A stretch of DNA of 64,000 bases, from contig NZ_JABWQP020000002.1 in assembly GCF_014268505.2 (NCBI RefSeq), positions 558,001 to 622,000 of the forward strand. Reading direction: 5' to 3'. This DNA is from Pseudomonas khorasanensis. GTDB taxonomy: Bacteria; Pseudomonadota; Gammaproteobacteria; Pseudomonadales; Pseudomonadaceae. The notes under the pieces were generated by a model that saw only the letters and a list, made by a program, of their open reading frames with translations, was not told the origin of the DNA and did no database searches. The first letter of the stretch is position 1, and every line of letters starts with the position of its first letter. This document shows positions 9,376 through 17,751 of the stretch, in pieces. A program made the position numbers and the translations under genes.

Positions 9376-10385
9376 TGAGCCTGTCCGATCGCTTGCTCGC
9401 CGCGTGGTATCAGGGGCATCCGGCCCTGACGCTGTTGCGACCGCTGGAAATGTTGTACCGCCGCGTGGTGGTGAACAAGCGTCGGCGTTTTCTTGACGGT
9501 GAAGGTGAGATCTACCAGCCGCCCGTGCCATTGATCGTGGTCGGCAATATCACCGTTGGCGGCACTGGCAAGACGCCGATGATTCTTTGGCTGATCGAGC
9601 ATTGCCGACGCCGGGGACTGCGCGTCGGCGTGGTCAGTCGCGGTTACGGCGCCAAGCCGCCGCAACTGCCATGGCAAGTCGAGGCCGGGCACAGCGCCGA
9701 CATCGCCGGCGACGAGCCGCTGCTGATCGTCCAGCGCACCGGCGTACCCTTGATGATCGACCCAGACCGCAGCGCGGCGGTTAAAGCCTTGGTCGCCAGC
9801 GAACCGCTGGATCTGATCCTCTCCGACGATGGTATGCAGCATTACCGCTTGGCTCGCGATCTGGAACTGGTGCTGATCGATGCCGCCCGGGGTTTGGGCA
9901 ACGAGCGTTGCTTGCCCGCGGGTCCTTTGCGTGAGCCGATCGAGCGTCTGCAAAGCGTCGATGGCGTACTGTTCAACGGCGCCACTGAAGATCGCGATGA
10001 CGGTTTTGCGTTTCGCCTGCAACCCACCGCACTGGTCAATCTGCGCAGCGGCGAACGTCAGTCGCTCGATCACTTTGCGGCCGGGCAAGCGGTGCACGCG
10101 GTGGCGGGTATCGGCAATCCACAGCGTTTCTTCAATACCCTCGAAGCGCTAAGCTGGCGCCCCATCAGCCATGCGTTTGCCGACCACGCCGAATACAGCG
10201 TGCAGGCCCTGAATTTCACACCGTCATTGCCGTTGGTGATGACGGAAAAGGACGCGGTAAAGTGCCGTGCCTTTGCCGCCGCCGACTGGTGGTATCTGGC
10301 GGTCGATGCCGTGCCGTCGCCGGCTTTCGTGAGCTGGTTCGACACGCAGTTGATGCGCCTGTTGCCGGATCGCCTGTTGCCTTAA
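9375..10385 (+). CDS. lpxK: Tetraacyldisaccharide 4'-kinase LpxK
   Basis: Phosphorylates the 4' position of the lipid A precursor DS-1-P to give lipid IVA, at the cytoplasmic face of the inner membrane. 336 residues, usual length. N-terminal amphipathic/hydrophobic stretch (about 8-27) followed by the P-loop region [11 protein letters not shown] at residues 57-67 and the [12 protein letters not shown] motif near residue 155. The start overlaps the exbD stop. In E. coli the neighbour is msbA; here exbBD takes that place, as in P. aeruginosa. Confidence 0.96.
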   Translation: MSLSDRLLAAWYQGHPALTLLRPLEMLYRRVVVNKRRRFLDGEGEIYQPPVPLIVVGNITVGGTGKTPMILWLIEHCRRRGLRVGVVSRGYGAKPPQLPWQVEAGHSADIAGDEPLLIVQRTGVPLMIDPDRSAAVKALVASEPLDLILSDDGMQHYRLARDLELVLIDAARGLGNERCLPAGPLREPIERLQSVDGVLFNGATEDRDDGFAFRLQPTALVNLRSGERQSLDHFAAGQAVHAVAGIGNPQRFFNTLEALSWRPISHAFADHAEYSVQALNFTPSLPLVMTEKDAVKCRAFAAADWWYLAVDAVPSPAFVSWFDTQLMRLLPDRLLP

Positions 10386-10409
10386 TTGATCTTATTTCTG
10401 GGAATGTAC

Positions 10410-10595
10410 ATGGACACCAAACTGCTCGACATCCTTGCTTGCCCCGTATGCAAAGGCCCGCTCAAACTCAGCGCGGACAAGACCGAACTGATCAGCAAGG
10501 GCGCCGGCCTGGCCTACCCGATCCGCGACGGCATCCCGGTCATGCTGGAAAGCGAAGCGCGCACCCTGACCACCGACGAGCGCCTGGATAAATGA
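10410..10595 (+). CDS. Trm112/YcaR family small protein
   Basis: 61-residue Trm112-like protein beginning [19 protein letters not shown], with a CxxC pair at residues 11 and 14 and the C-terminal [16 protein letters not shown] typical of the family. Usually sits between lpxK and kdsB, as here. Eukaryotic Trm112 activates methyltransferases; the bacterial role is not established. Its stop overlaps the kdsB start (ATGA). Confidence 0.93.
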   Translation: MDTKLLDILACPVCKGPLKLSADKTELISKGAGLAYPIRDGIPVMLESEARTLTTDERLDK

Positions 10596-11356
10596 CCACA
10601 GCCTTCACCGTTGTCATTCCGTCGCGTTTCGCCTCGACCCGTTTGCCGGGCAAGCCCCTGCTGGATATTGCCGGCAAGCCGATGATCCAGCACGTCTGGG
10701 AGCAGGCGAGCAAGAGCAGCGCCAGCCGCGTGGTGGTGGCGACTGACGATGCGCGCATCGTTGAGGCGTGCAAAAGCTTTGGCGCCGAAGTCGTGCTGAC
10801 CCGTGAAGACCACAATTCCGGCACTGATCGTCTGGCCGAGGTCGCGGCGAAACTGGGTCTTGCGCCTGACGCGATCGTGGTCAACGTGCAGGGCGACGAG
10901 CCGCTGATCCCGCCGAGTGTGATCGACCAGGTCGCCGCCAACCTCGCTGCTCACACCGAAGCGCGCATGGCGACGTTGGCCGAGCCGATCGAGGACGTGG
11001 ATACGCTGTTCAACCCGAACGTGGTCAAGGTCGTCAGCGACATCAACGGCCTCGCACTGACCTTCAGTCGCGCCACGTTGCCCTGGGCGCGCGATGCGTT
11101 CGCCAAGAGCCGCGAGCAATTGCCTGAAGGCGTGCCGTACCGCCGCCATATCGGCATTTATGCCTACCGCGCCGGGTTCTTGCAGGACTTCGTGAGCTGG
11201 GGGCCGTGCTGGCTGGAGAACACCGAATCCCTCGAACAGCTGCGTGCCTTGTGGCACGGCGTGCGGATTCATGTCGCCGATGCGCTGATCGCGCCGCCGA
11301 CCGGTGTCGATACCGCCGAAGACCTTGAGCGCGTTCGTCGCCTGCTGGGGGCCTGA
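10592..11356 (+). CDS. kdsB: 3-deoxy-manno-octulosonate cytidylyltransferase KdsB
   Basis: Activates Kdo with CTP to CMP-Kdo for the inner core of lipopolysaccharide. 254 residues, normal length. Nucleotide-binding opening [13 protein letters not shown] at residues 11-23 and metal-binding NVQGDEPLI at 98-106; [10 protein letters not shown] and [11 protein letters not shown] are in the C-terminal half. Coupled by overlapping stop/start codons to the genes on both sides. Confidence 0.97.
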   Translation: MTTAFTVVIPSRFASTRLPGKPLLDIAGKPMIQHVWEQASKSSASRVVVATDDARIVEACKSFGAEVVLTREDHNSGTDRLAEVAAKLGLAPDAIVVNVQGDEPLIPPSVIDQVAANLAAHTEARMATLAEPIEDVDTLFNPNVVKVVSDINGLALTFSRATLPWARDAFAKSREQLPEGVPYRRHIGIYAYRAGFLQDFVSWGPCWLENTESLEQLRALWHGVRIHVADALIAPPTGVDTAEDLERVRRLLGA

Positions 11357-11820
11357 TGCGCGTTCTGTTTGTGTGCCTGGGCAACATTTGCCGGTCGCCC
11401 ACCGCCGAAGGCGTATTGCGGCACAAATTGCGCGAAGCAGGATTGGCCGCGCAGGTCGAAGTGGCCTCCGCCGGCACTGGTGACTGGCACGTCGGCAATC
11501 CGCCGGACAAACGCAGCCAGGCCGCCGCGAAAGTGCGCGGTTATGACCTGTCGGCGCAGCGCGCGCAGCAGGTCAGCCGGGCCGATTTCGCCAGTTACGA
11601 CTTGATCCTCGCCATGGACAACAGCAATCTGCGCCATCTCAAGGCGCTGCAGCCGTCCACCGGCAAGGCGGAACTGGACCTGTTCCTGCGTCGTTATGCC
11701 GGGTTGGTCGACGAAGTGCCCGATCCGTATTACGACGGCGATCAGGGGTTCGAGCAGGTGCTGGATCTGATCGAAGCGGCCTGTGATCAATTGTTGATCG
11801 AAGTGAAGGGCCGGTCATGA
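11356..11820 (+). CDS. ptpA: Low-molecular-weight protein-tyrosine phosphatase
   Basis: 154-residue cytoplasmic LMW-PTP. The phosphate-binding loop C7-LGNIC-R13-S14 is at the N-terminus and the general-acid loop D123-P-Y-Y near the C-terminus, both intact, so it should be active. In this conserved position (kdsB-ptpA-murB) no tyrosine kinase gene is adjacent, so the substrate cannot be assigned. Start and stop overlap the neighbouring genes by one to four bases. Confidence 0.94.
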   Translation: MRVLFVCLGNICRSPTAEGVLRHKLREAGLAAQVEVASAGTGDWHVGNPPDKRSQAAAKVRGYDLSAQRAQQVSRADFASYDLILAMDNSNLRHLKALQPSTGKAELDLFLRRYAGLVDEVPDPYYDGDQGFEQVLDLIEAACDQLLIEVKGRS

Positions 11821-12836
11821 GTCTGCAGGTCCAGTCACAGGTTTCCCTGAAAGCGTTCAACAGTTTCGGCGTGGATGTCCGCGCGAAGCTGTTCGCCGAA
11901 GCCCATAACGACGACGATGTTCACCAGGCGCTGGCCTACGCTGCCTCTCATGAGGTGCCGTTGCTGGTGATCGGTGGCGGCAGCAATCTACTGCTGACTG
12001 CCGATATTCCGGCCTTGGTATTGCGCATGGCCACGCGCGGCATTCGTGTGCTCAGCGATGACGGCAGCCATGTGGTGGTCGAAGCGGAGGCGGGCGAGCC
12101 ATGGCACCCGTTCGTCCAGCACACGCTGGCGCAGGGTTTTGCCGGGCTGGAAAATCTCAGCCTGATCCCCGGCACCGTCGGCGCCGCACCGATGCAGAAC
12201 ATCGGGGCCTACGGCGTCGAGATCAAGGATGTGTTCGCCGGGCTCACCGCGCTGGATCGCCAGACGGGGGAGCTGCGGGATTTCACCCTCGAAGAATGCA
12301 ACTTCGCCTATCGCGACAGCCTGTTCAAACAGCAGCCTGGGCGTTGGCTGATCCTGCGCGTGCGCTTCAAGCTCGATCGCGTCGCCCATTTGCATCTGGA
12401 ATACGGCCCGGTGCGTCAACGCCTGACCGAGCAGGGCATTGAGCACCCGACCCCGACCGACGTCAGTCGCGCCATCTGCAGCATCCGCAGCGAGAAATTG
12501 CCGGATCCCGCCGTGCTCGGCAATGCCGGCAGCTTTTTCAAGAACCCGTTGGTTTCTGCGGACATCGTCGCTCAAATCAAGGCGCAGCATCCGGATGTAG
12601 TGGCGTATGCACAGCCGGACGGGCAAATGAAACTGGCCGCCGGCTGGCTGATCGAGCGCGCAGGCTGGAAAGGTTTCCGCGAGGCCGATGCCGGTGTGCA
12701 TAAATTGCAGGCATTGGTGCTGGTTAACTACGGCACAGCGACCGGTTTGCAATTGCTCGACCTGGCGCAACGGATCCAGAAAGACATCGCGGAACGCTTC
12801 AACGTCGAGCTGGAAATGGAGCCCAACAGGTATTGA
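11817..12836 (+). CDS. murB: UDP-N-acetylenolpyruvoylglucosamine reductase MurB
   Basis: FAD/NADPH enzyme making UDP-MurNAc for peptidoglycan. 339 residues, type I length. FAD-binding GGGSNLL at 53-59, IPGTVGAAPMQNIGAYG at 117-133, and the catalytic serine S239 in GNAGSFFKNP. Last gene of the coupled envelope operon; the stop is followed by a repeat and a strong terminator. Confidence 0.97.
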   Translation: MSLQVQSQVSLKAFNSFGVDVRAKLFAEAHNDDDVHQALAYAASHEVPLLVIGGGSNLLLTADIPALVLRMATRGIRVLSDDGSHVVVEAEAGEPWHPFVQHTLAQGFAGLENLSLIPGTVGAAPMQNIGAYGVEIKDVFAGLTALDRQTGELRDFTLEECNFAYRDSLFKQQPGRWLILRVRFKLDRVAHLHLEYGPVRQRLTEQGIEHPTPTDVSRAICSIRSEKLPDPAVLGNAGSFFKNPLVSADIVAQIKAQHPDVVAYAQPDGQMKLAAGWLIERAGWKGFREADAGVHKLQALVLVNYGTATGLQLLDLAQRIQKDIAERFNVELEMEPNRY

Positions 12837-12839
12837 TGC

Positions 12840-12925
12840 AGCGGCAAGCTTCAAGCGGCAAGCTACACTGGATCATGAGCGACCTACCGCTTCTACTTAC
12901 CGCTTGCAGCTAAAAGCTTGCCGCT
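12840..12925. repeat. Inverted repeat with AAGCTT/GGCAAGC units
   Basis: Perfect 12-base inverted repeat AGCGGCAAGCTT (12840-12851) and AAGCTTGCCGCT (12914-12925), with further partial copies (AAGCGGCAAGCT, CCGCTTGCAGCT) inside. It looks like a second small palindromic repeat family, different from the GTGGGAGCG elements. The 305 bases between murB and the molybdenum hydroxylase genes hold this element, the terminator after it, and about 180 bases in which I see nothing definite. Confidence 0.75.
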
Positions 12926-12955
12926 AAAAAAGCCCTGTCTCAGCAGGGCTTTTTT
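12926..12955 (+). terminator. Rho-independent terminator of the lpxK-murB operon
   Basis: Stem AAAAAAGCCCTG / CAGGGCTTTTTT with a TCTCAG loop, T-run at its 3' side. Symmetric, so it could act in both directions, but only the plus-strand operon needs it. Confidence 0.94.
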
Positions 12956-13141
12956 GTTAATGCTGGGTTAATTTATCGAGCTAACGATACCAATCATTTG
13001 CTCCACCAAAGGCCCGGTGCAGACGTTTCTGTCGGCGCAAGAGAGCCTGATTAGCCTGAGCCGATCTGCGCGAACCCACGCTGATTTCCCGGCGGCAGAT
13101 TGCTCGACCCCATAACCTCCAATAAATATGCGGGCGTGCCC

Positions 13142-13612
13142 ATGATTACCCTGAAGCTCAACGGTCAAGACCACTCCCTCGACGTTACCGAAGACATGCC
13201 GCTGTTGTGGGCCATTCGTGACGTCGCCGGTTACAACGGCACAAAATTCGGCTGCGGCATGGGCCTTTGCGGCGCATGCACCATTCATATCAACGGCTCG
13301 CCTGCGCGCAGTTGCATCACACCGATCGGTTCGGTGGTCGGTCAGGACGTCACCACCATCGATAACCTGCACGCCGACCCGGTCGGCAAAGTCGTCCAGC
13401 AGGCCTGGCTCGACAGTGCCGTGGCGCAATGCGGTTACTGCCAGGGCGGGCAGATCATGTCCGCCACGGCATTGCTGAAAACCAACCCGAACCCCAGCGA
13501 CGAGCAGATCGAAGAGGCGATGGTCGGCAATATTTGCCGCTGCGGCACCTACAACCGGATCAAGACTGCGATCCGCCAGGCTTCCACTCACCTGAAGGAG
13601 GCCAAGGCATGA
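13142..13612 (+). CDS. 2Fe-2S subunit of a molybdenum hydroxylase (IorA-like)
   Basis: 156-residue ferredoxin-type subunit of the xanthine oxidase family, most like the alpha subunit of isoquinoline 1-oxidoreductase. N-terminal plant-type cluster ligands C38, C43, C46, C58 and C-terminal helical-domain ligands C97, C100, C132, C134 (CGYCQGG, ICRCGTY). It would pass electrons from the molybdenum site of the next gene product to an acceptor not encoded here. ATG chosen where the family sequence starts; the ribosome-binding site is weak. The stop overlaps the next start. Confidence 0.93.
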   Translation: MITLKLNGQDHSLDVTEDMPLLWAIRDVAGYNGTKFGCGMGLCGACTIHINGSPARSCITPIGSVVGQDVTTIDNLHADPVGKVVQQAWLDSAVAQCGYCQGGQIMSATALLKTNPNPSDEQIEEAMVGNICRCGTYNRIKTAIRQASTHLKEAKA

Positions 13613-15930
13613 GCCGCGTACCGAATGATTTCGCCCTGAGCAATCTCAGCCGTCGTGGCTTTCTCAAGGGTGTGGGCGCCACCGGTGCATTGGTCCTGGC
13701 CGCGAGCTGGGGCTGGCAGGACGCGCTGGCCGAAGACGCGCCGAAGAAATTCGGCGCCGACGGCATGCCCAATGGCTGGATCGACGATCCCAAGGTTTAC
13801 GTCAGCATCGCCGCCGATGGCACCGTAACCGTCGTTTGCAACCGATCGGAAATGGGCCAGGGCATCCGCACCAGCCTGACCATGGTCGTCGCCGATGAGC
13901 TGGAAGCCGATTGGGCAAAAGTGAAGGTGCAACAGGCGCCGGGCGACGAAGTACGTTTCGGCAACCAGGACACCGACGGTTCGCGGAGCATGCGTCACTG
14001 GTACGAGCCGATGCGTCGTTGCGGCGCGGCGGCCCGGACCATGCTGGAACAGGCCGCCGCCGCGCAGTGGAAAGTGCCGGTCGGCGAGTGCCACGCGCAA
14101 TTGCACAAAGTGATTCACAAACCGTCCGGCCGCGAGCTGGGCTATGGCGAACTCGCCGCCGCCGCCAGTGCGTTGGCGGTGCCGAGCCGTGACAGTCTGC
14201 GCCTCAAGCAGCCGTCGGAATTTCGCTACATCGGCAAGGAAGGCAGCAAAGCCATCGACGGTGAAGACATCGTCAACGGTCGCGCGGTGTACGGCGCCGA
14301 CGTGCATTTTGACGGCATGTTGTACGCGACCATCGCTCGTCCGGCAGTCTACGGCGGCAAGGTCAAATCGCTGGACGACAGCGCGGCCCTGAAAGTCCCT
14401 GGCGTGCTGAAAGTCATTCAAATCGAAAGCCGTCCGCTGCCGTCGGAGTTCCAGCCTTTGGGCGGTGTGGCGGTGGTGGCGAGCAACACCTGGGCAGCAA
14501 TCAAGGGCCGCGAGGCCCTGAAGATCGAATGGGACGACGGCCCGAATGCCAGTTACGACTCGATTGCCTATCGCAAGGAACTCGAAACTGCTTCGCTGAA
14601 ACCCGGCAAAGTCGTGCGCAACACGGGTGATATCGAAAAGGCCCTGAGCGGCGGCGCCAGCACCCTTGAGGCCTCCTATTATTTGCCGCACCTGGCACAG
14701 GCGCCAATGGAGCCGATGGTCGCTATTGCCCGTTACAAGGACGGCATCTGCGAAGCCTGGGCACCGAGTCAGGCACCGCAGGTCACCCGCGAGCGCATCG
14801 CCGAGCGCCTGGGCGTGTCGTTCGACAAGGTCACCTTCAACGTGACGCTGCTGGGCGGTGGTTTCGGTCGCAAGTCGAAACCGGACTTCGTCGTTGAAGC
14901 GGCGATCCTCGCCAAGGAATTTCCGGGCAAGGCTGTGCGGGTGCAGTGGACGCGTGAAGACGACATTCATAACTCGTACTTCCACACCGTGTCGGCCGAA
15001 TACCTGAAGGCGAGTGTCGACAAGAACGGCATGCCGTCCGGTTGGCTGCATCGCACCGTGGCGCCGAGCATCACCGCGCTGTTCGCGCCGGACATGAACC
15101 ACGAGGCGGCATTCGAACTGGGCATGGGGTTTACCAACATGGCCTACGCGATTCCCAACGTGCGCCTGGAAAACCCCGAAGCCAAGGTGCACACGCGGGT
15201 CGGCTGGTATCGCTCGGTGTCAAACATTCCCCATGGCTTTGCGATTCAGAGCTTTGTCGATGAATTGGCGTACAAGGCCAAAGAGGACCCGCTCAAGTAC
15301 CAGATCAAACTGCTCGGCCCGGATCGCCAGATTGACCCGAGCACCTTGAGTGACGAGTGGAACTACGGCGAATCCCCGGAGCGTTATCCGATCGACACCG
15401 GGCGCATGCGCACGGTGCTGGAAACCGCCGCCAAGGCTGCCGGCTGGGGGCGCAAACTGCCCAAGGGTCGTGGCCTGGGGCTGGCGGTGCACTACAGCTT
15501 TGTCACCTACGTGGCAGCGGTCATCGAAGTCGAGGTCAAGGACGATGGCACGCTGATCGTGCACAAGGCTGACATTGCCGTTGATTGCGGCCCGCAGATC
15601 AACCCCGAGCGCATCCGTTCGCAATTCGAAGGTGCTTGCGTGATGGGCCTGGGCAACGCGGTACTTGGTGAGATCAGCTTCAAGGACGGCAAGGTGCAGC
15701 AGGACAATTTCCACATGTACGAAGTGGCGCGGATGTCGCTGGCGCCCAAGGAAGTCGCGGTGCATCTGGTGACTCCGCCAGGCGACGTGCCGCTGGGTGG
15801 CGTCGGCGAACCGGGCGTGCCACCGATTGCACCAGCCTTGTGTAACGCAATTTTTGCCGCCACCGGCAAACGCATCCGTGATCTCCCGGTGCGTTACCAG
15901 CTGCAGGGCTGGCAGAAGGCGCAGGCGTAA
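13609..15930 (+). CDS. Molybdopterin-binding catalytic subunit (IorB-like), Tat exported
   Basis: 773-residue catalytic subunit of the xanthine oxidase superfamily, isoquinoline 1-oxidoreductase beta type. A twin-arginine signal SRRGFLK (residues 14-20) precedes a hydrophobic stretch ending near the QDALA site, so the folded enzyme, with the small subunit, is probably periplasmic. Cofactor-binding GGGFGRK is at 416-422 and the conserved catalytic glutamate is probably E734 in GGVGEPGVPP. Likely substrates are N-heterocycles or aldehydes; the sequence does not decide. ATG overlaps the previous stop; RBS AAGGAGG sits just upstream. Its TAA shares a base with the next ATG. Confidence 0.92.
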   Translation: MSRVPNDFALSNLSRRGFLKGVGATGALVLAASWGWQDALAEDAPKKFGADGMPNGWIDDPKVYVSIAADGTVTVVCNRSEMGQGIRTSLTMVVADELEADWAKVKVQQAPGDEVRFGNQDTDGSRSMRHWYEPMRRCGAAARTMLEQAAAAQWKVPVGECHAQLHKVIHKPSGRELGYGELAAAASALAVPSRDSLRLKQPSEFRYIGKEGSKAIDGEDIVNGRAVYGADVHFDGMLYATIARPAVYGGKVKSLDDSAALKVPGVLKVIQIESRPLPSEFQPLGGVAVVASNTWAAIKGREALKIEWDDGPNASYDSIAYRKELETASLKPGKVVRNTGDIEKALSGGASTLEASYYLPHLAQAPMEPMVAIARYKDGICEAWAPSQAPQVTRERIAERLGVSFDKVTFNVTLLGGGFGRKSKPDFVVEAAILAKEFPGKAVRVQWTREDDIHNSYFHTVSAEYLKASVDKNGMPSGWLHRTVAPSITALFAPDMNHEAAFELGMGFTNMAYAIPNVRLENPEAKVHTRVGWYRSVSNIPHGFAIQSFVDELAYKAKEDPLKYQIKLLGPDRQIDPSTLSDEWNYGESPERYPIDTGRMRTVLETAAKAAGWGRKLPKGRGLGLAVHYSFVTYVAAVIEVEVKDDGTLIVHKADIAVDCGPQINPERIRSQFEGACVMGLGNAVLGEISFKDGKVQQDNFHMYEVARMSLAPKEVAVHLVTPPGDVPLGGVGEPGVPPIAPALCNAIFAATGKRIRDLPVRYQLQGWQKAQA

Positions 15931-16910
15931 TGGATAGCGTCGACCTTAACGTCCTGCGCAGCGTGCTCGAATGGCGCCGCGCCGGACAGCGGGTGGTGTT
16001 GTTCAGCGTGGTTCAGACCTGGGGCACCGCCCCACGTTCGCCCGGCGCCATGCTCGCTTTGCGCGAAGATGGCGTGGTGATCGGTTCGGTGTCGGGCGGG
16101 TGTGTCGAGGATGACTTGATCGCCCGTCTGCACGACGGGCGTATCGCTACCGACGGGCCCCCGGTTCAGATGATCACTTACGGCGTGACCCGCGAGGAGG
16201 CCGCGCGTTTCGGCCTGCCTTGCGGTGGCACGCTGCGCCTGACCGAAGAGCGCGTTGGCGATCCGGGTTGGGTGGAAGAACTGCTTCAGCGCTGTGAAAA
16301 CCATGAAATCGTCGCCCGTGAACTGGATATTGAAACCGGCGCTGTCACGCTTGCGCCGGCGAGCAAATCCGATTCGCTGGTGTTCGACGGCAAAACGCTG
16401 CGGGCCATTTACGGCCCGCGCTGGCGTCTGCTGTTGATCGGCGCCGGGCAGTTGTCGCGCTACGTGGCGGACATGGCGCGGCTGCTGGATTTCGAAGTGC
16501 TGATCTGCGATCCACGCACCGAATTTGTCTACGGTTGGGAAGAGCAGCATGGCCGTTTCGTTCCCGGCATGCCGGATGACGCGGTGTTGAACATCCAGAC
16601 TGACGAGCGCACGGCGATTGTCGCGTTGACCCATGATCCACGTCTGGACGATATGGCGCTGCTCACGGCACTGGACTCGCCGGCATTCTATGTCGGTGCG
16701 CTCGGTTCGCGGGTGAACAGCCAGAAACGCCGGGAAAATCTCGCCCAGCTAGGCTTGTCGAAAACCTCGATCGACCGCTTGCACGGGCCGATCGGCCTGC
16801 ACATCGGCAGTCATTCGCCGGCAGAGATTGCCTTGTCGTTGCTGGCAGAAATCGTCGCGATCAAGAACGGTGTGGAGTTGAAACAGAAAAAACCGCTGGA
16901 GGGCGCATGA
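15930..16910 (+). CDS. XdhC/CoxI family molybdenum hydroxylase maturation protein
   Basis: 326-residue XdhC/CoxI protein: N-terminal XdhC_CoxI domain (TWGTAPRSPGAMLALREDG, SVSGGCVEDDL) and C-terminal Rossmann domain with the GAGQLSRYVADMA nucleotide-binding turn. This family binds Moco, helps its sulfuration and inserts it into the catalytic subunit. Position directly after the catalytic subunit gene, with shared stop/start bases, indicates dedicated service to the IorB-like enzyme. Confidence 0.92.
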   Translation: MDSVDLNVLRSVLEWRRAGQRVVLFSVVQTWGTAPRSPGAMLALREDGVVIGSVSGGCVEDDLIARLHDGRIATDGPPVQMITYGVTREEAARFGLPCGGTLRLTEERVGDPGWVEELLQRCENHEIVARELDIETGAVTLAPASKSDSLVFDGKTLRAIYGPRWRLLLIGAGQLSRYVADMARLLDFEVLICDPRTEFVYGWEEQHGRFVPGMPDDAVLNIQTDERTAIVALTHDPRLDDMALLTALDSPAFYVGALGSRVNSQKRRENLAQLGLSKTSIDRLHGPIGLHIGSHSPAEIALSLLAEIVAIKNGVELKQKKPLEGA

Positions 16911-17536
16911 GCCGATCCATCGCAGTGATTGTGCTGGCGGCGGGTGAGGGCAGTCGCTTTCGCCAGGTGGCCGGCGCCGGCAAGGACAAACTGCTGGCCG
17001 ATTGCACCGGACGTGACGGCGCGGTTCGCTCGGTGATCGAACAGGTGCTGGTGAACTTGCCGGCCGGTCTCGACAAGCGTGTGCTGGTGACGACCGAAGC
17101 GCGACCACAGGCGATGCGCATGGCGCAGGCTTATGGTTGCGATGTGGTATCGATAGAAACGACCGGAATGGGCGATAGCATCGCTGCGGGCGTTGCGGTG
17201 TGTGCTGATGCAGATGGCTGGCTGATCGTGTTAGGCGACATGCCGTTTATATCGCCGTCGAGTATTGAGCGGGTGGTCGCGGCGATTGCTGACGACGTGG
17301 TGAGCGTGCCGGTGCAGGATGGCGAGTTCGGGCATCCGGTGGGATTCGGACGTGGGTTTGGCGAGCAGTTGCAGGCGCTGACTGGCGATCGAGGAGCTCG
17401 ACCGCTGTTTGCGCAGGGGCGGGTGGTCGAAGTGGCAGTGGATGATCCCGGAGTGTTGTGGGATATCGATGTGCCTGAGGCGTTGGCCTTCAAAAGCCCC
17501 TCACCCTGGCCCTCTCCCAGAGGGAGAGGGGACTGA
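16907..17536 (+). CDS. MobA/MocA-like molybdenum cofactor cytidylyltransferase
   Basis: 209-residue nucleotidyltransferase with N-terminal LAAGEGSRF (10-18) and LGDMPFI motifs, the MocA/MobA-like group that makes the cytosine dinucleotide form of Moco used by xanthine-oxidase-type enzymes. This fits the preceding hydroxylase genes, and the start overlaps the xdhC-like stop. Odd point: the last 15 codons (KSPSPWPSPRGRGD and stop) are encoded by the left arm of a repeat element starting at 17492, so the natural C-terminus has been replaced or extended. Confidence 0.88.
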   Translation: MSRSIAVIVLAAGEGSRFRQVAGAGKDKLLADCTGRDGAVRSVIEQVLVNLPAGLDKRVLVTTEARPQAMRMAQAYGCDVVSIETTGMGDSIAAGVAVCADADGWLIVLGDMPFISPSSIERVVAAIADDVVSVPVQDGEFGHPVGFGRGFGEQLQALTGDRGARPLFAQGRVVEVAVDDPGVLWDIDVPEALAFKSPSPWPSPRGRGD

Positions 17537-17665
17537 CCGAGTTGTTTTTCCGAGAAGCACCGACCTGAAACTTCCGAGTCGATCTTGGGTTTGAAAAGCT
17601 TGAAGATCGGCTCCCTTTCCCCCTCGCCCCCTCGGGGGGAGAGGGCTGGGGTGAGGGGGGGCGAT
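17492..17665. repeat. Composite repeat, CCCTCTCCC/GGGAGAGGG type, copy 1
   Basis: Starts AAAAGCCCCTCACC, with a left palindromic arm (CCCTCTCCCAGAGGGAGAGG) and a right arm ending GAGAGGGCTGGGGTGAGGG in opposite orientation, about 80 bases of unique centre. A second copy lies at 45646-45834. It invades the 3' end of the upstream coding region and supplies its stop codon. Confidence 0.88.
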
Positions 17666-17697
17666 CCAAAGGCCTGCATAGAAAATCGAAGCGCATT

Positions 17698-17736
17698 AAA
17701 AAAGCCCCGCCAGGCTTTCACCGGGCGGGGCTTTTT
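17698..17736. terminator. Bidirectional terminator between the cytidylyltransferase gene and rne
   Basis: Stem GCCCCGCC (17704-17711) / GGCGGGGC (17724-17731), A-run on the left and T-run on the right. It lies 15 bases past the rne stop and would end rne mRNA on the minus strand as well as read-through from the left. Confidence 0.92.
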
Positions 17737-17751
17737 ATTGGGCTTCAGGAA

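Noticed and set aside
13100..13141. TTG start 42 bases upstream for the 2Fe-2S subunit
   Set aside because: Adds 14 residues not typical of the family, and the ATG at 13142 begins the conserved beta-strand.
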